Positions 51,961 to 62,199 of a stretch of DNA of 64,000 bases are shown here, piece after piece. The notes below the pieces were generated by a model that did not search any database, was not told the DNA's origin, and saw only the letters and a list, made by a program, of their open reading frames with translations. Positions within the stretch are counted from its first letter, which is position 1. Each line of letters opens with the position of its first letter. The DNA is from Pedobacter jeongneungensis. Lineage in GTDB: Bacteria; Bacteroidota; Bacteroidia; Sphingobacteriales; Sphingobacteriaceae. The stretch spans positions 62,001-126,000 of the forward strand of contig NZ_AYMG01000006.1 of NCBI RefSeq assembly GCF_000633455.1. Direction: 5' to 3'. A program made the position numbers and the translations under genes.

Positions 51961-53892
51961 CTACCAATAAGGATTTTGAACTAAGTTTGGATTTACAACC
52001 AGATCGTAACTTCTGATTGGCCATAAATAATCTTTTAAGCCAAAAACAGGGATAAACTGGGTAGTTGGACGGTAATAGTTTATCGCATCGGCATTATTGA
52101 TGCTCCAGCCCTGTATAGGGTTATTTAAAACTGCCTGAAGTTCTTTCCATCTTCTTAAATCCCAGCCGCTCTGCCCTTCAAAACACAGCTCGATCCTTCT
52201 TTCCTGGTGAATAATCTGCCTTAAACCATCTTTGGTATTAAATTTATTCGGGTTTTTTGAAAAGTTTGTCCATGATGCCTGTACGCCCTGTAAACCTGCT
52301 CTTTGTCTTACTTTATCAACATAGGTAAATACTTCCGTGCTTGGTCCACTTACCTCATTCAGTGCCTCGGCATAAAGTAAATATAAACCGGCCAGCCTGA
52401 TTAATGGTAAACGGAATGGCGATGGCTGAAAACCATCATCATACACAGAGGCATAATTGACCAGTTTCTTTGGCCAGTAACCTGTAATATTCAATCTGAT
52501 GTTATCGCTCGGTGCTGCAAGCCCGGTTCCCCTGGCCGAAACATAGTATAATGGATTGGCTGGATCGTCCTGATTATTTCTTCCATTACCAAACCAGATA
52601 CCACCATCAAAAGCGATATCGGCGTAAAAGCGGGTTTCGCGTGCAAAATGGCCTTTAATGGTTTCGTAACCTTGCTGAATATAATAACGGCTGGCATTAT
52701 CACCCACTTTAATGGTATTCCTGCCTGCATAATCCCAGGTTTTATCTTCGCTGATCGGCACACCGTTAACCGTATAAAAAAGTTCCTGTGTACTTATCGG
52801 CGCAGAAAAAGTAGAAGGATTAGAAAAATTGTTTACTGCCGATTTTGCAGTAAGCCTTGGTGTTGCAAAACCCTGATAGCTAAATTCAGGATTTGATGCC
52901 CAGATAATTTCGGCGTTTAGCTCCCATTTTTCGGTCACGGCATTCTGTACATCCAATTCTCTTTTTAACGAATCGGATAATTTACCCACGGTTGTTGGCG
53001 ATTGGAAGGTATATAATTTAATACCCTGACCTTCTGCAGCAGTAATGGCCGCTTTAGCCGCATCAGCAGCTTTTTTCCATTTTTGCGCATCATAAGCTGC
53101 AGGAAACAGACTCACTCCATCTTTATCTTTAAAGCTTACATAATCAGGATTACCGTTAAAAAGCGGACTTGCGGCTGTTGCCAATACATCGGCCTTAACC
53201 GATAACGCAATTACACTGGTTACCCTACCCAATTCAGTTGCCTGACTGCTGATTACAGCGGGTAGATTAGGGATGGCTTCATCCAATAGAGATACAATAT
53301 ATTCAACTGTTTCGTCAACTGGCACCCTTTTAACACGCACCTCATCAGTACTGCTATTAATGGCCAGATTGGTTTTAATTAACGGAATGGGACCATACAT
53401 TTTAAAAAGCACATAGTGATAATAGGCTTTTAAAAATTTAGTTTCGGCAATCCAGCGTTGTTTTTCTGCAGCACCCAGATCAATCGGTTTATCAATATTC
53501 TCGAGCATGATGTTACAGATCCTGATGGAACGCCAAAGGCTATAACTGCCTTCGCTGCCATCCCATGCATTTAAACCTGGGTTTGCTGTCGTTTGTGTAC
53601 CCCTTAATAAGTTAAAACCTGTACGGTTAAAACCCTGGTAATTATCGAGTGTGTTAGAATAAATCAGCTCCGATGAGGTCGTAAAACCCGGGTTTGAAGC
53701 CGCATCATTCATGCGCTGCAGGTAAGCATAACAAGAATATAAATAGTTTTCGGCTTCATTCCTGTTCCTGAAAGCATAATCAAGCGTACCTAAGTTATCG
53801 GGTGTGATATCGAGATACTTTTTACAGGATACAAAAGTACCCAGCACCATCATGATGCAGCCGTATGTAAAATATGTTTTTATCGTTTTCAT
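51961..53892 (-). CDS. SusD/RagB-type glycan-binding lipoprotein (PUL 2)
   Basis: 643 residues; lipobox TFVSCKKYLD. RWIAETKFLKAYYHYVLFKMYGPIPLI (about 145-171), LIRLAGLYLLYAEALNEV, HQERRIELCFEGQSGWDLRRWKE and the ending YLWPIRSYDLVVNPNLVQNPYW define the SusD fold. Its ATG shares one base with the stop of the SusC gene (TAATG), giving translational coupling. Confidence 0.96.
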   Translation of the reverse strand: MKTIKTYFTYGCIMMVLGTFVSCKKYLDITPDNLGTLDYAFRNRNEAENYLYSCYAYLQRMNDAASNPGFTTSSELIYSNTLDNYQGFNRTGFNLLRGTQTTANPGLNAWDGSEGSYSLWRSIRICNIMLENIDKPIDLGAAEKQRWIAETKFLKAYYHYVLFKMYGPIPLIKTNLAINSSTDEVRVKRVPVDETVEYIVSLLDEAIPNLPAVISSQATELGRVTSVIALSVKADVLATAASPLFNGNPDYVSFKDKDGVSLFPAAYDAQKWKKAADAAKAAITAAEGQGIKLYTFQSPTTVGKLSDSLKRELDVQNAVTEKWELNAEIIWASNPEFSYQGFATPRLTAKSAVNNFSNPSTFSAPISTQELFYTVNGVPISEDKTWDYAGRNTIKVGDNASRYYIQQGYETIKGHFARETRFYADIAFDGGIWFGNGRNNQDDPANPLYYVSARGTGLAAPSDNIRLNITGYWPKKLVNYASVYDDGFQPSPFRLPLIRLAGLYLLYAEALNEVSGPSTEVFTYVDKVRQRAGLQGVQASWTNFSKNPNKFNTKDGLRQIIHQERRIELCFEGQSGWDLRRWKELQAVLNNPIQGWSINNADAINYYRPTTQFIPVFGLKDYLWPIRSYDLVVNPNLVQNPYW

Positions 53893-56800
53893 TATAAGGT
53901 TACGTTAAGACCAACATTGAATACCTTTTGTATTGGATAGGCAAAACCGTTTCCGCCCTGCTCCGGGTCCCACATTTTAAATGGACTCCAGGTAATCAGG
54001 TTTAAACCGTTTAAATAAATGCGGCATGAGTTCAGCTTGATTTTACTCGAAATACGCTGTGGAAGCGTATAGCCAAGTTCAACCGATTTAAGCCTTAATA
54101 AACGGCCATTCCTCATCCACCAGGTACTGGTTTGTGCATTATTTTCCAGATCTGCAGCATTTACCGCCAATCGTGGGTATAGTGCATACAGGTTTTGGTT
54201 TTCCGGCGACCAATGGTTATCGGCAAAATCTTTCAGCAATTGTGTATTACCATAAATATACTGCTGATCACTTGGTACAAAAGGGCTAACTTTCCGCGGA
54301 TCGATAAAGAAAGTCATTCTATCCTGTCCGGTAAAAAAGGCTGATAGATCGAAACCTTTGTATGAAGAACTGAAACCGAAACCATACACCACTTCTGGCG
54401 ATTGAGGGAAACCAATGTAAGCTTTATCAGCATCATCAATTTTACCATCATTATTTAAATCGCGGTATTTAATATCACCTGCCCTTGGCGGTTTGCCTCC
54501 TGTAGAAAAAATCTGTGTTGGTGAATTTGCCACCTCTTTATCATCAACAAACAAACGCTCGGCAATGTAACCATAGTTTCTGCTAATAGGCTGACCAGTA
54601 GTGTAACGGTAAGCTTCTGCCCACTGCGGCTCCTCGTAATTGATGTATTTATTTTTGGCAAAAGTTAAATTAGACCGTACCGCAAAAGAAAATGCATTTA
54701 CGTTAAACTTATAATCAAGCGATAAATCGATCCCTCTTGATCGCGCCTTACCAATGTTGGCACCAATATCAGGTGCGCCAGTGTTGGGATCAATAGCCTC
54801 CAAACCCAGTGTACTTGGCACATTTTTACGGATCATGTAAATATTGTAGCGGTCGTTATTATAAACCTCTGCAATAATGTTCATGTTTTTGAAAAGCGTA
54901 GCTTCTAAAGCGATGTTCGTTTGGCGCGAAGTTTCCCAGGTAATATCGGTATTTTCGTAACTGTTGATGTATACCCCTGGGCGGGTAGCCGCACCATTAT
55001 AACCAAATTGAGCATAATTTCCACCGCCATTTAAATTCACATCTGATTGGTAGAAAAAGCGTTGCGATCCGATGGCATCGTTACCCACCAAACCAAAACT
55101 ACCTCTCAATTTCAATCGGTTAACCACATTTGCAATTCCGCCTATCCAGAATTTTTCGTTCGAAACAATCCATCCTGCACCAATGGTTGGGAAGAAACCA
55201 AAACGGTGATTTTCCGAAAACCTCTCCGATCCGTTATAACCAAAGTTGGTTTCAAGGAAATAACGGCTTTTGTACGAGTAGGTTAATCTTCCTGCCAAAC
55301 CTAAATTGCGGTAAGGAAGTGAGTATTGTAAAGTCCGGGTATTGGTTTTTGGATCTTTTGCGTTGTTATAAAGGTTCTGTTGGGCAGTCCCGATCAATGT
55401 ACCGCTAATGGTATGGCTTTGACCAAAAGTATGGTCGTAGTTTACAGAAGCCTGTCCATAAAGAAAGGTACTAATGTTTGGATCGCCAGGATAATAGCTC
55501 AGATATTCCTGTGCAATATTAGGAACTTTAGATGGATCTCCGGTAGCGGAGTTTAACCAGTTTAACACGTATGTATTGCTTCCTTTATCATACGAACCTA
55601 CGTTATAATAAAATGGTGAATAAGCCATTGATGAATCGAAGTAAGAATACCTGTTGGTGCTGAAAATCGATTTGAACGAAAGTCCTTCTGTTAAGAAATC
55701 GAGTTTTTGGTTCAGTTCCAGTTGTGCCGACATACGCGATTCACTTGAACTTTTATGTCCGCGGAGCAATGCAGCATAAGGGTTATTGTATAAAATACTG
55801 TTTACCCCTGTACCACCGGTATTTCCGAATAAAATGTGCTGTGCATTTTGATTGGCCGCATCAGCAGGGAAATAAGCCGGAAATATAACCGGACTGGTAT
55901 GCACCGCAATATTATAAAGATCGGTAGAAAAACCACCATCGGTAGCCAATGGACCATTGTATTCGCTAAAATTACCCGATAAACGCACCACCAATTCGGT
56001 AGTTTTGCCTAAATCGATATTGATGTTTGAACGCAACTGGTAATTACGGAATTTTACGTTATTATCGTTATTGTTCCTGTCGTCTTGATTAAGCACACCA
56101 TTATCAAGATTGTAAGAACCCGCAATATAATACCTGGCCACACCACCGCCACCGCTTACACTCATATTGGCACGCTGGGTACTGGTTCTTTTTTTGAATA
56201 ACAGGCCCAACCAATCAACTGCAGGGTAAACATATTCGTTATAACCTGGGCTTTTATTTACCGTTGCCTGGGTATTGATGATCTGGTTCGGTGTAAACAT
56301 CGGATCCATTCCCCTGCCTATAGTAGCCTCATTAAAAAGCCTCATATAAGTAATCGGATCGGCAAGTTCCAAGTTTTGAGTAGATTGAGAGGAAGAATTT
56401 TCCAACCGGAAACTGATTTTAGCCTTGCCTTCTTTGCCAGATTTGGTAGCCACTAAAATTACCCCGTTTGCACCCCTGGCGCCATATAATGCCGTAGCAC
56501 TCGCGTCTTTCAGGATGGAGAAACTTTCGATATCATCAACCTGTAACCGTGCAAGATCCGAGCTCGTTAACTCTACGTTATCAATCAAAATCAATGGATC
56601 CTGTTTGTAACCAAAAGTAGTTACCCCACGGATAAAAAACTGCGAATTATCCTGCCCGGGCTGTCCGCTGCGCTGATAACCGATTACACCAGCTATCTGA
56701 CCCGAAAGTGCATTGGTTAAATTACTCGAAGGTATTTTAAGGTTGCCCACTTTCACCGTGGTAACCGAACCTACCAAAGCTTCCTTACGTTGCTTTTGCC

Positions 56801-57197
56801 CCAAAGCGGTAATCACCACCTCTTCAGATAGCATATTTTCTTCGGTTAGTTTAATGTTGATCACGTTACCCGCACCCACTGTTGCCCTTTGCTCGCGATA
56901 ACCTACATAAGAAAAACGGAGGATTTCGCCCGGAGCAACATCAAGTACAAATTTCCCGTTGTTATCGGTCTGCGTACCTACGTTAACCTTGTTTACAACC
57001 GCTACGGTTACGCCGGGCAGCCCTACCCCTAACGTATCGGTAACCTTACCCGTAATGGTTTTCTTCCCTGCCTGGGAATAACCTTTAACAGGCATAAAAA
57101 TCAGGAAAAATACAAGCATCGAACCTGTCAATACCAGTGCATTTTTTAGCCTGCCAGACACCGACAGGTGCCTACAAAACAAAAATAATTGCTTCAT
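53892..57197 (-). CDS. SusC/RagA-type TonB-dependent glycan transporter (PUL 2)
   Basis: 1101 residues. Signal region with an extended positive N-terminus (MKQLFLFCRHLSVSGRLKN then a hydrophobic run to about 42), carboxypeptidase-regulatory-like domain (about 46-120), plug with EEVVITALGQKQRKEALVGSV, GVIGYQRSGQPGQDNS and SFSILKDASATALYGARGANGVILV, then a full barrel ending VFNVGLNVTL. First gene of the PUL 2 structural operon, behind its own predicted promoter. Confidence 0.96.
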   Translation of the reverse strand: MKQLFLFCRHLSVSGRLKNALVLTGSMLVFFLIFMPVKGYSQAGKKTITGKVTDTLGVGLPGVTVAVVNKVNVGTQTDNNGKFVLDVAPGEILRFSYVGYREQRATVGAGNVINIKLTEENMLSEEVVITALGQKQRKEALVGSVTTVKVGNLKIPSSNLTNALSGQIAGVIGYQRSGQPGQDNSQFFIRGVTTFGYKQDPLILIDNVELTSSDLARLQVDDIESFSILKDASATALYGARGANGVILVATKSGKEGKAKISFRLENSSSQSTQNLELADPITYMRLFNEATIGRGMDPMFTPNQIINTQATVNKSPGYNEYVYPAVDWLGLLFKKRTSTQRANMSVSGGGGVARYYIAGSYNLDNGVLNQDDRNNNDNNVKFRNYQLRSNINIDLGKTTELVVRLSGNFSEYNGPLATDGGFSTDLYNIAVHTSPVIFPAYFPADAANQNAQHILFGNTGGTGVNSILYNNPYAALLRGHKSSSESRMSAQLELNQKLDFLTEGLSFKSIFSTNRYSYFDSSMAYSPFYYNVGSYDKGSNTYVLNWLNSATGDPSKVPNIAQEYLSYYPGDPNISTFLYGQASVNYDHTFGQSHTISGTLIGTAQQNLYNNAKDPKTNTRTLQYSLPYRNLGLAGRLTYSYKSRYFLETNFGYNGSERFSENHRFGFFPTIGAGWIVSNEKFWIGGIANVVNRLKLRGSFGLVGNDAIGSQRFFYQSDVNLNGGGNYAQFGYNGAATRPGVYINSYENTDITWETSRQTNIALEATLFKNMNIIAEVYNNDRYNIYMIRKNVPSTLGLEAIDPNTGAPDIGANIGKARSRGIDLSLDYKFNVNAFSFAVRSNLTFAKNKYINYEEPQWAEAYRYTTGQPISRNYGYIAERLFVDDKEVANSPTQIFSTGGKPPRAGDIKYRDLNNDGKIDDADKAYIGFPQSPEVVYGFGFSSSYKGFDLSAFFTGQDRMTFFIDPRKVSPFVPSDQQYIYGNTQLLKDFADNHWSPENQNLYALYPRLAVNAADLENNAQTSTWWMRNGRLLRLKSVELGYTLPQRISSKIKLNSCRIYLNGLNLITWSPFKMWDPEQGGNGFAYPIQKVFNVGLNVTL

Positions 57198-57584
57198 TTG
57201 CTAATAAGCTTTTAAATGATGAATTAAAAAATTGTAGATAGATGTAGATCGACAGAAATTAATGTCCTTTAAGACTTTGTAGATCCGTCGGCCATCCTTT
57301 AGCAATCGAAGGTAGGCTTTGCATTACTGCACAATAAGTTGTAAAATTTCTCATAATTGGGGATTATTTGGTTAATGAAAATATCGTTTAGATTAGATAA
57401 ATGATCTTTAACATTTTATTTACTTGTTATGCCCTTTTTAAAAAGGAAATAAAACGCTGGAACGCAAGCAAATGAAAATTTTATCCTATCCTATCCTATC
57501 CTATAATTTTCAGATACAATTATAAACAAAATATTTAATATTCCAAGCACTTATACGAAATATATAAACGCCTGAATTACAGGA
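57198..57584. promoter_or_regulatory. Control region of the PUL 2 susC operon
   Basis: No gene. Minus strand: TTG (57334-57332), 17 bases, TACCTTCG (57314-57307), a frequent variant of TAnnTTTG, about 110 bases before the susC ATG. In the leader TGTAGAT occurs at 57233, 57243 and 57278; the middle copy is part of a near-palindrome TGTAGATCGACA, a possible operator for the GntR/LacI-type regulator upstream. The 57505-57584 part shows no obvious terminator for the symporter gene. Confidence 0.45.
57482..57504. repeat. Pentanucleotide tandem repeat (TATCC), 4.6 copies
   Basis: TATCC occurs four times in perfect tandem followed by TAT. It lies about 170 bases upstream of the predicted susC promoter and 80 bases past the symporter stop codon. 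Short runs of this kind can change copy number by slippage. Confidence 0.85.
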
Positions 57585-59177
57585 CTAAGCAAGTATATAA
57601 GAGGAGAAAATAAAAAAGACAAGCGCCATTAGTGAGACTAATACAATATGATAGTAATGCCTATTCCTCCAGGGAATAATTGCAATTTTATTGTCGAGTA
57701 CCAGGTGGTATGGATTTTGGTTCGGGTATAATTTCGAAATGCCCAGCATCAATAAAACTGTAACAATAAAGATAATAGAAAGGGTATGGAGATAATGCAT
57801 TTGGATAGAAAATACCCACTCACTCATTACATAACAAGAAATAAAGAAAAGCATACCGATTTTAGCGGCAATAGGCGGCATTTTTTTGGTAATAAATCCT
57901 AAAAAGATAATGGTAAAGATGGGAAGGCTGAAAATAGCGCTTATTTTTTGCAGGTATTCATAAAAACCATGCTTTGAAAAGATAATAAAGGGTGCAAAAA
58001 CCATGGCAAATAACGAAACCGAAATCTGAAACAACCGCCCTGTCCTCAACAAACTTTTATCTGATAGCATTTTGCCTTTCTTCTCCATAAACGGTTTATA
58101 TAAATTGAGGAGAAATAAGGTACTCGAACTGTTAAGTCCGGCATTAAAGGTGGTAATGGCAGCCCCAAAAAGAACACAGGCCGATAAACCCATTAAAAGT
58201 GGTGGCAATACATCTTTAATAAGCAAAGGAAAAACCTGGTTGGTATTGGTTAAAACCGGATAAAGGTGCACCGCGATTAAACCTGGAATATTAATTAATA
58301 ATGGACAAAGTAATTTGGCAAAACAGGTTAATGCGATCCCTTTTTGACCTTCTTCTAAACTTTTGGCTGCCAGTACCTGCTGGATAATGTACTGTTCCAT
58401 ACCCCAGTAATAAAGGTTTACGATCAGCATGCCTGTAAATAAGGTAGAAAAAGGAACGGCATCTTTACTGCTGCCAATGGCATTAAGGTGTTCTTTTTTA
58501 GTAGAGAGTACGGTAGAAAGTCCGCTGAAAAAATCGCCTTGCCCTAAATAACGTAATCCGTAATATGGTAGCGCGATAATTAAAATCAGCATACCGGCAC
58601 TCAATACGGTATCAGAAATGGTAATGGCCTTAAAACCACCCAAAATGGTATAAACAGAACCGATCAGCCCCATAATCCATACAAATATCCAGATGCTTTC
58701 CCAATAGGAAAGGTGAAAACCGGAAAGATCTATCAGGTTACTAAAGGCAACTGCACCGCCATAAAGCACTGATGGAAGCAGGTTAATGATGTAACTGAAA
58801 AGAAAAACAACCGAAACCAGCGTTTTGGTCTGTTTATCATACCGTTTCTCCAAAAAATCGGGAATGGTACGGATCCCGGTTTTAAAATAAATGGGAATAA
58901 AAAACTCAGAAACGATGATCATGGCAAAAATGGAGGAAATCCCCCACCCAATTACCGACATGTTATTGATGTAAACTGATTCGTTTTCGCCGATAAACTG
59001 GTTAGCGCTGATGTTGCTGAAAAACAACGAAGCCCCTATGATGATAAAACCATTGGTGCGGTTGGCAAAGAAAAATCCAGTTATTGTTGATCTTTGTGTT
59101 TTTCTGGTTTTAAAATAAGAGATGGTCGCGGCTAAAACCGTGAACAGGATAAAACTGATGATGGCCGTTGTTCCCAC
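57585..59177 (-). CDS. Sodium/solute symporter (SSS family), probable sugar uptake (PUL 2)
   Basis: 530 residues, about 13-14 hydrophobic segments over the whole length. SSS features include ANQFIGENESVY in the first unwound helix region and the GGFKAITISDTVLSAGMLI segment, consistent with sugar-transporting members such as SglT. Inner-membrane Na+-driven import of a monosaccharide released by the PUL enzymes is likely; the sugar is not known. Start is GTG at 59177, the first possible start after an in-frame TAA that is also the stop codon of the regulator gene 9 bases upstream. Signs of coupling to the regulator are clear. Confidence 0.9.
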   Translation of the reverse strand: MGTTAIISFILFTVLAATISYFKTRKTQRSTITGFFFANRTNGFIIIGASLFFSNISANQFIGENESVYINNMSVIGWGISSIFAMIIVSEFFIPIYFKTGIRTIPDFLEKRYDKQTKTLVSVVFLFSYIINLLPSVLYGGAVAFSNLIDLSGFHLSYWESIWIFVWIMGLIGSVYTILGGFKAITISDTVLSAGMLILIIALPYYGLRYLGQGDFFSGLSTVLSTKKEHLNAIGSSKDAVPFSTLFTGMLIVNLYYWGMEQYIIQQVLAAKSLEEGQKGIALTCFAKLLCPLLINIPGLIAVHLYPVLTNTNQVFPLLIKDVLPPLLMGLSACVLFGAAITTFNAGLNSSSTLFLLNLYKPFMEKKGKMLSDKSLLRTGRLFQISVSLFAMVFAPFIIFSKHGFYEYLQKISAIFSLPIFTIIFLGFITKKMPPIAAKIGMLFFISCYVMSEWVFSIQMHYLHTLSIIFIVTVLLMLGISKLYPNQNPYHLVLDNKIAIIPWRNRHYYHIVLVSLMALVFFIFSSYILA

Positions 59178-59186
59178 GCGATGGTG

Positions 59187-60209
59187 TTAAAGTGAATTTC
59201 TTCTGATCAGTTTATTTTCCATTACCTGTTTAATAGGCTTCAAGCTCAGCACAAACTCCGCAGCTAAGCGGCCCATGTGCGCAAAATCGATTGAAAAAGT
59301 GGTAATCCCATCAAATATGATCTCTTTAACATTATCATCGTTATGCGAAAGGATTCCAAGATCTTTGCCCACTTTTAAGCCTTTAACCCTGGTATCTTTC
59401 AGCATTTCCCAAAGTTCGAGGTTGTGTATGGTAAAATAAACCTTATCGGGTGCAATACTGCCTGCCTCATAACTGTTTTTGATTACCCCGTTGATATTAA
59501 ATTCTTTTATAAAACGTTTAAAGGAAATCAATACTTCATTCGGCTCGGCAGAAGAAGGTTTAAAGAAGAAAACAAATTCCGAAAATTCCTTAATTCTGGG
59601 TGCCAATTCTAAAAAAGCATTATAAGAAGCCTTTTCAAACTCTTGAACGATATAGGAATAATCGCCTTTCAGTTTTACATAACGATCTACAATCAATAAT
59701 TTTTCTTTTGGCAATTGCTCCAATACATCTTTGGCCTCGTTACTTTCTATCGGTGCAATTACATACAAGCCATACTGGCCTTTGTTGCTGTTGATAATGG
59801 ATTCGAAAACACTAAAATTGTTGTGGTGAAAATATACATCAACCTGGATGTTATCACCCAGATGATCGCGGAAATTCTGGTAAAATGTTTCCTGGAAGGT
59901 ATCAAAAGCGTAAATCAGCAAACAAACTTTAAGGTGCTGTTCAGTATCGTCGGTAGCTACAAAATAACCCATCCTGTTTTTCGATTCTAAAATCCCCCTG
60001 CTGATCAGTTCTTTGTAAGCCTTGCCAATGGTTTCTTTGGCAAAACCGGTTTTCCTCATCATTTCATTAACCGAAGGCAACATATCACCTTTGGCAATCA
60101 GTTTATGATTGAGGCCATTGATGATTCCCTGTACAAGCTGTTCGTGTTTCGAGAAAGAATTTATGATGCTCAAATCTTTGATTTCATTGAACAACTTTTC
60201 CTTATTCAT
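59187..60209 (-). CDS. GntR-family transcriptional regulator with LacI-type effector domain
   Basis: 340 residues. N-terminal winged HTH of the GntR family (about 20-85: KGDMLPSVNEMMRKTGFAKETIGKAYKELISRGILESKNRMGYFV), then a periplasmic-binding-protein-like effector domain (about 90-330), the arrangement known in AraR-type and Bacteroidota sugar regulators. No second-component or membrane parts. Forms an operon with the symporter; by context it probably senses the imported sugar and controls the symporter and possibly the susC operon downstream. Operator sites are not proven. Confidence 0.88.
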   Translation of the reverse strand: MNKEKLFNEIKDLSIINSFSKHEQLVQGIINGLNHKLIAKGDMLPSVNEMMRKTGFAKETIGKAYKELISRGILESKNRMGYFVATDDTEQHLKVCLLIYAFDTFQETFYQNFRDHLGDNIQVDVYFHHNNFSVFESIINSNKGQYGLYVIAPIESNEAKDVLEQLPKEKLLIVDRYVKLKGDYSYIVQEFEKASYNAFLELAPRIKEFSEFVFFFKPSSAEPNEVLISFKRFIKEFNINGVIKNSYEAGSIAPDKVYFTIHNLELWEMLKDTRVKGLKVGKDLGILSHNDDNVKEIIFDGITTFSIDFAHMGRLAAEFVLSLKPIKQVMENKLIRRNSL

Positions 60210-60370
60210 GCAGTAATATTTGGTTTAATCGATTTACCGGAGGTTAATTGCCCGAAATATATAAATTTAATAGAGATATATCAGTAAAAATTTTATTGTT
60301 GTGCCTGATGATGCCATTGAGAAAGATTATGCTAATTATGGGGTATATCTAATCGCATACATAAGTTTGC

Positions 60371-62125
60371 TGCGGAGATGCAGATTAACACGGAATACTT
60401 TTAGAACAATTCCTTCCTTCGTTTTGTCATCCTGAGCGTAGTCGAAGGATCCATTGCCATAGTTTTATAACAGCATGCGTATAATTCAAAAGCCCTTTAT
60501 TCTACCATACAAGAAATTGAAGGTTCATATAAGCAAATGATCGTTGCCGCAGATGCACACAGATTCTATCGAATGGTGCCTCACCGACCGAAATTAATTT
60601 TAAACACAAATAGTTTATTGTCTGCCAGATGGTAACATCTGACAGCACACCAACGCGTAATTTGCCACGGAGGCACAGATTAACACGGAATACTTTTAGA
60701 ACAATTCCTACCTTCGTTTTGTCATCCTGAGTGTAGTCGAAGGATCCATTGCCATAGTTTTGTAACAGCATGCGCATAATTCAAAAGCCCTTTATTCTAC
60801 CATATAAGAAATTGAAGGTTCATATAAGCAAATGATCTTTGCCGCAGATGCACACAGATTCTCTCGACTGGTGCCTCACCGACCGAAATTAATTTTAAAC
60901 ACAAATAGTTTATTGTCTGCCAGATGGTAACATCTGACAGCACACCAACGCGTAATTTGCCACGGAGACGCAGATTAACACGGAATACTTTTAGAACAAT
61001 TCCTTCCTTCGTTTTGTCATCCTGAGCGTAGTCGAAGGATCCATTGCCATAGTTTTATAACATGCGTATTAATTCAAAAGCCCTTTATTCTACCATATAA
61101 GAAATTGAAGGTTCATATAAGCAAACGATCGTCGCCGCAGATGCACACAGATTCTCTCGACTGGTGCCTCACCGACCGAAATTAATTTTAAACACAAATA
61201 AGTTTATTGTCTGCCAGATGGTAACATCTGACAGCACACCAACGCGTAATTTGCCACGGAGATGCATATTAACACGAAATACTTTTAGAACAATTCTTTC
61301 TTTCGTTTTGTCATCCTGAACGTAGTCAAAGGATCCATTGCCATAGTTTTATAACAGCATGCGTATAATTCAAAAGCCCTTTATTCTACCATATAAGAAA
61401 TTGAAGGTTTATATAAGCAAATGATCGTTGCCGCAGATGCACACAGATTCTCTCGAATGGTGCCTCACCGAGCGAAATTAATTTCAAACACAAATAGTTT
61501 ATTGTCTGTCAGATGGTAACATCTGACAGCACACCAACGCGTAATTTGCCACGGAGACGCATATTAACACGAAATACTTTTAGAACAATTCTTTCTTTCG
61601 TTTTGTCATCCTGAACGTAGTCAAAGGATCCATTGCCATAGTTTTATAACAGCATGCGTATAATTCAAAAGCCCTTTATTTTACCATATAAGAAATTGAA
61701 GGTTTATATAAGCAAATGATCGTTGCCGCAGATGCAAACAGATTCTATCGAATGGTGCCTCACCGACCGAAATTAATTTTAAATACAAATAGTTTATTGT
61801 CTGCCAGATGGTAACATTTGACAGCACACCAACGCGTAATTTGCCACGGAGACGCATATTAACACGAAATACTTTTAGAACAATTTTTTTTTTCGTTTTG
61901 TCATCCTGAGCGTAGTCGAAGGATCCATTGCCATAGTTTTATAACAGCAAGCGTATAATTCAAACGCCCTTTATTCTACCATATAAGAAATTGAAGGTTC
62001 ATATAAGCAAATAATCTTTGCCGCAGATGCACACAGATTCTCTCGAATGGTGCCTCACCGACCGAAATTAATTTCAAACACAAATAGTTTATTGTCTGTC
62101 AGATGGTAACATCTGACAGCACACT
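60371..62125. repeat. Tandem array of six about 295-base units
   Basis: The landmark ACTTTTAGAACAATT starts at 60397, 60692, 60987, 61281, 61576 and 61871, giving unit lengths of 295, 295, 294, 295 and 295. Each unit contains GTCATCCTGAGCGTAGTCGAAGG or a variant, CAGATGCACACAGATTC, GGTGCCTCACCGA, and the hairpin TCAGATG-GTAA-CATCTGA (for example 60625-60643 in unit 1 with one arm mismatch, 61508-61527 in unit 4). Units 1-3 read CAGATTAACACGGAATAC and units 4-6 CATATTAACACGAAATAC, so there are two subfamilies. No coding capacity conserved between units. Units are over 90% alike by eye. Confidence 0.95.
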
Positions 62126-62199
62126 CTGTAACAACAGCAATTAAAAATTGTCTAAAACTTTTAACGGTCTCAAAATGTTTAACTAAAAAAGAAAAGAAC

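Noticed and set aside
60502..60777. 91-codon open frame on the minus strand within the tandem array
   Set aside because: It spans a unit junction, is not kept open in the other units and has no protein-like features.
60371..62125. CRISPR array or phage repeat
   Set aside because: Repeats are 295 bases and contiguous, with no short repeat/unique spacer alternation and no cas or phage genes nearby.
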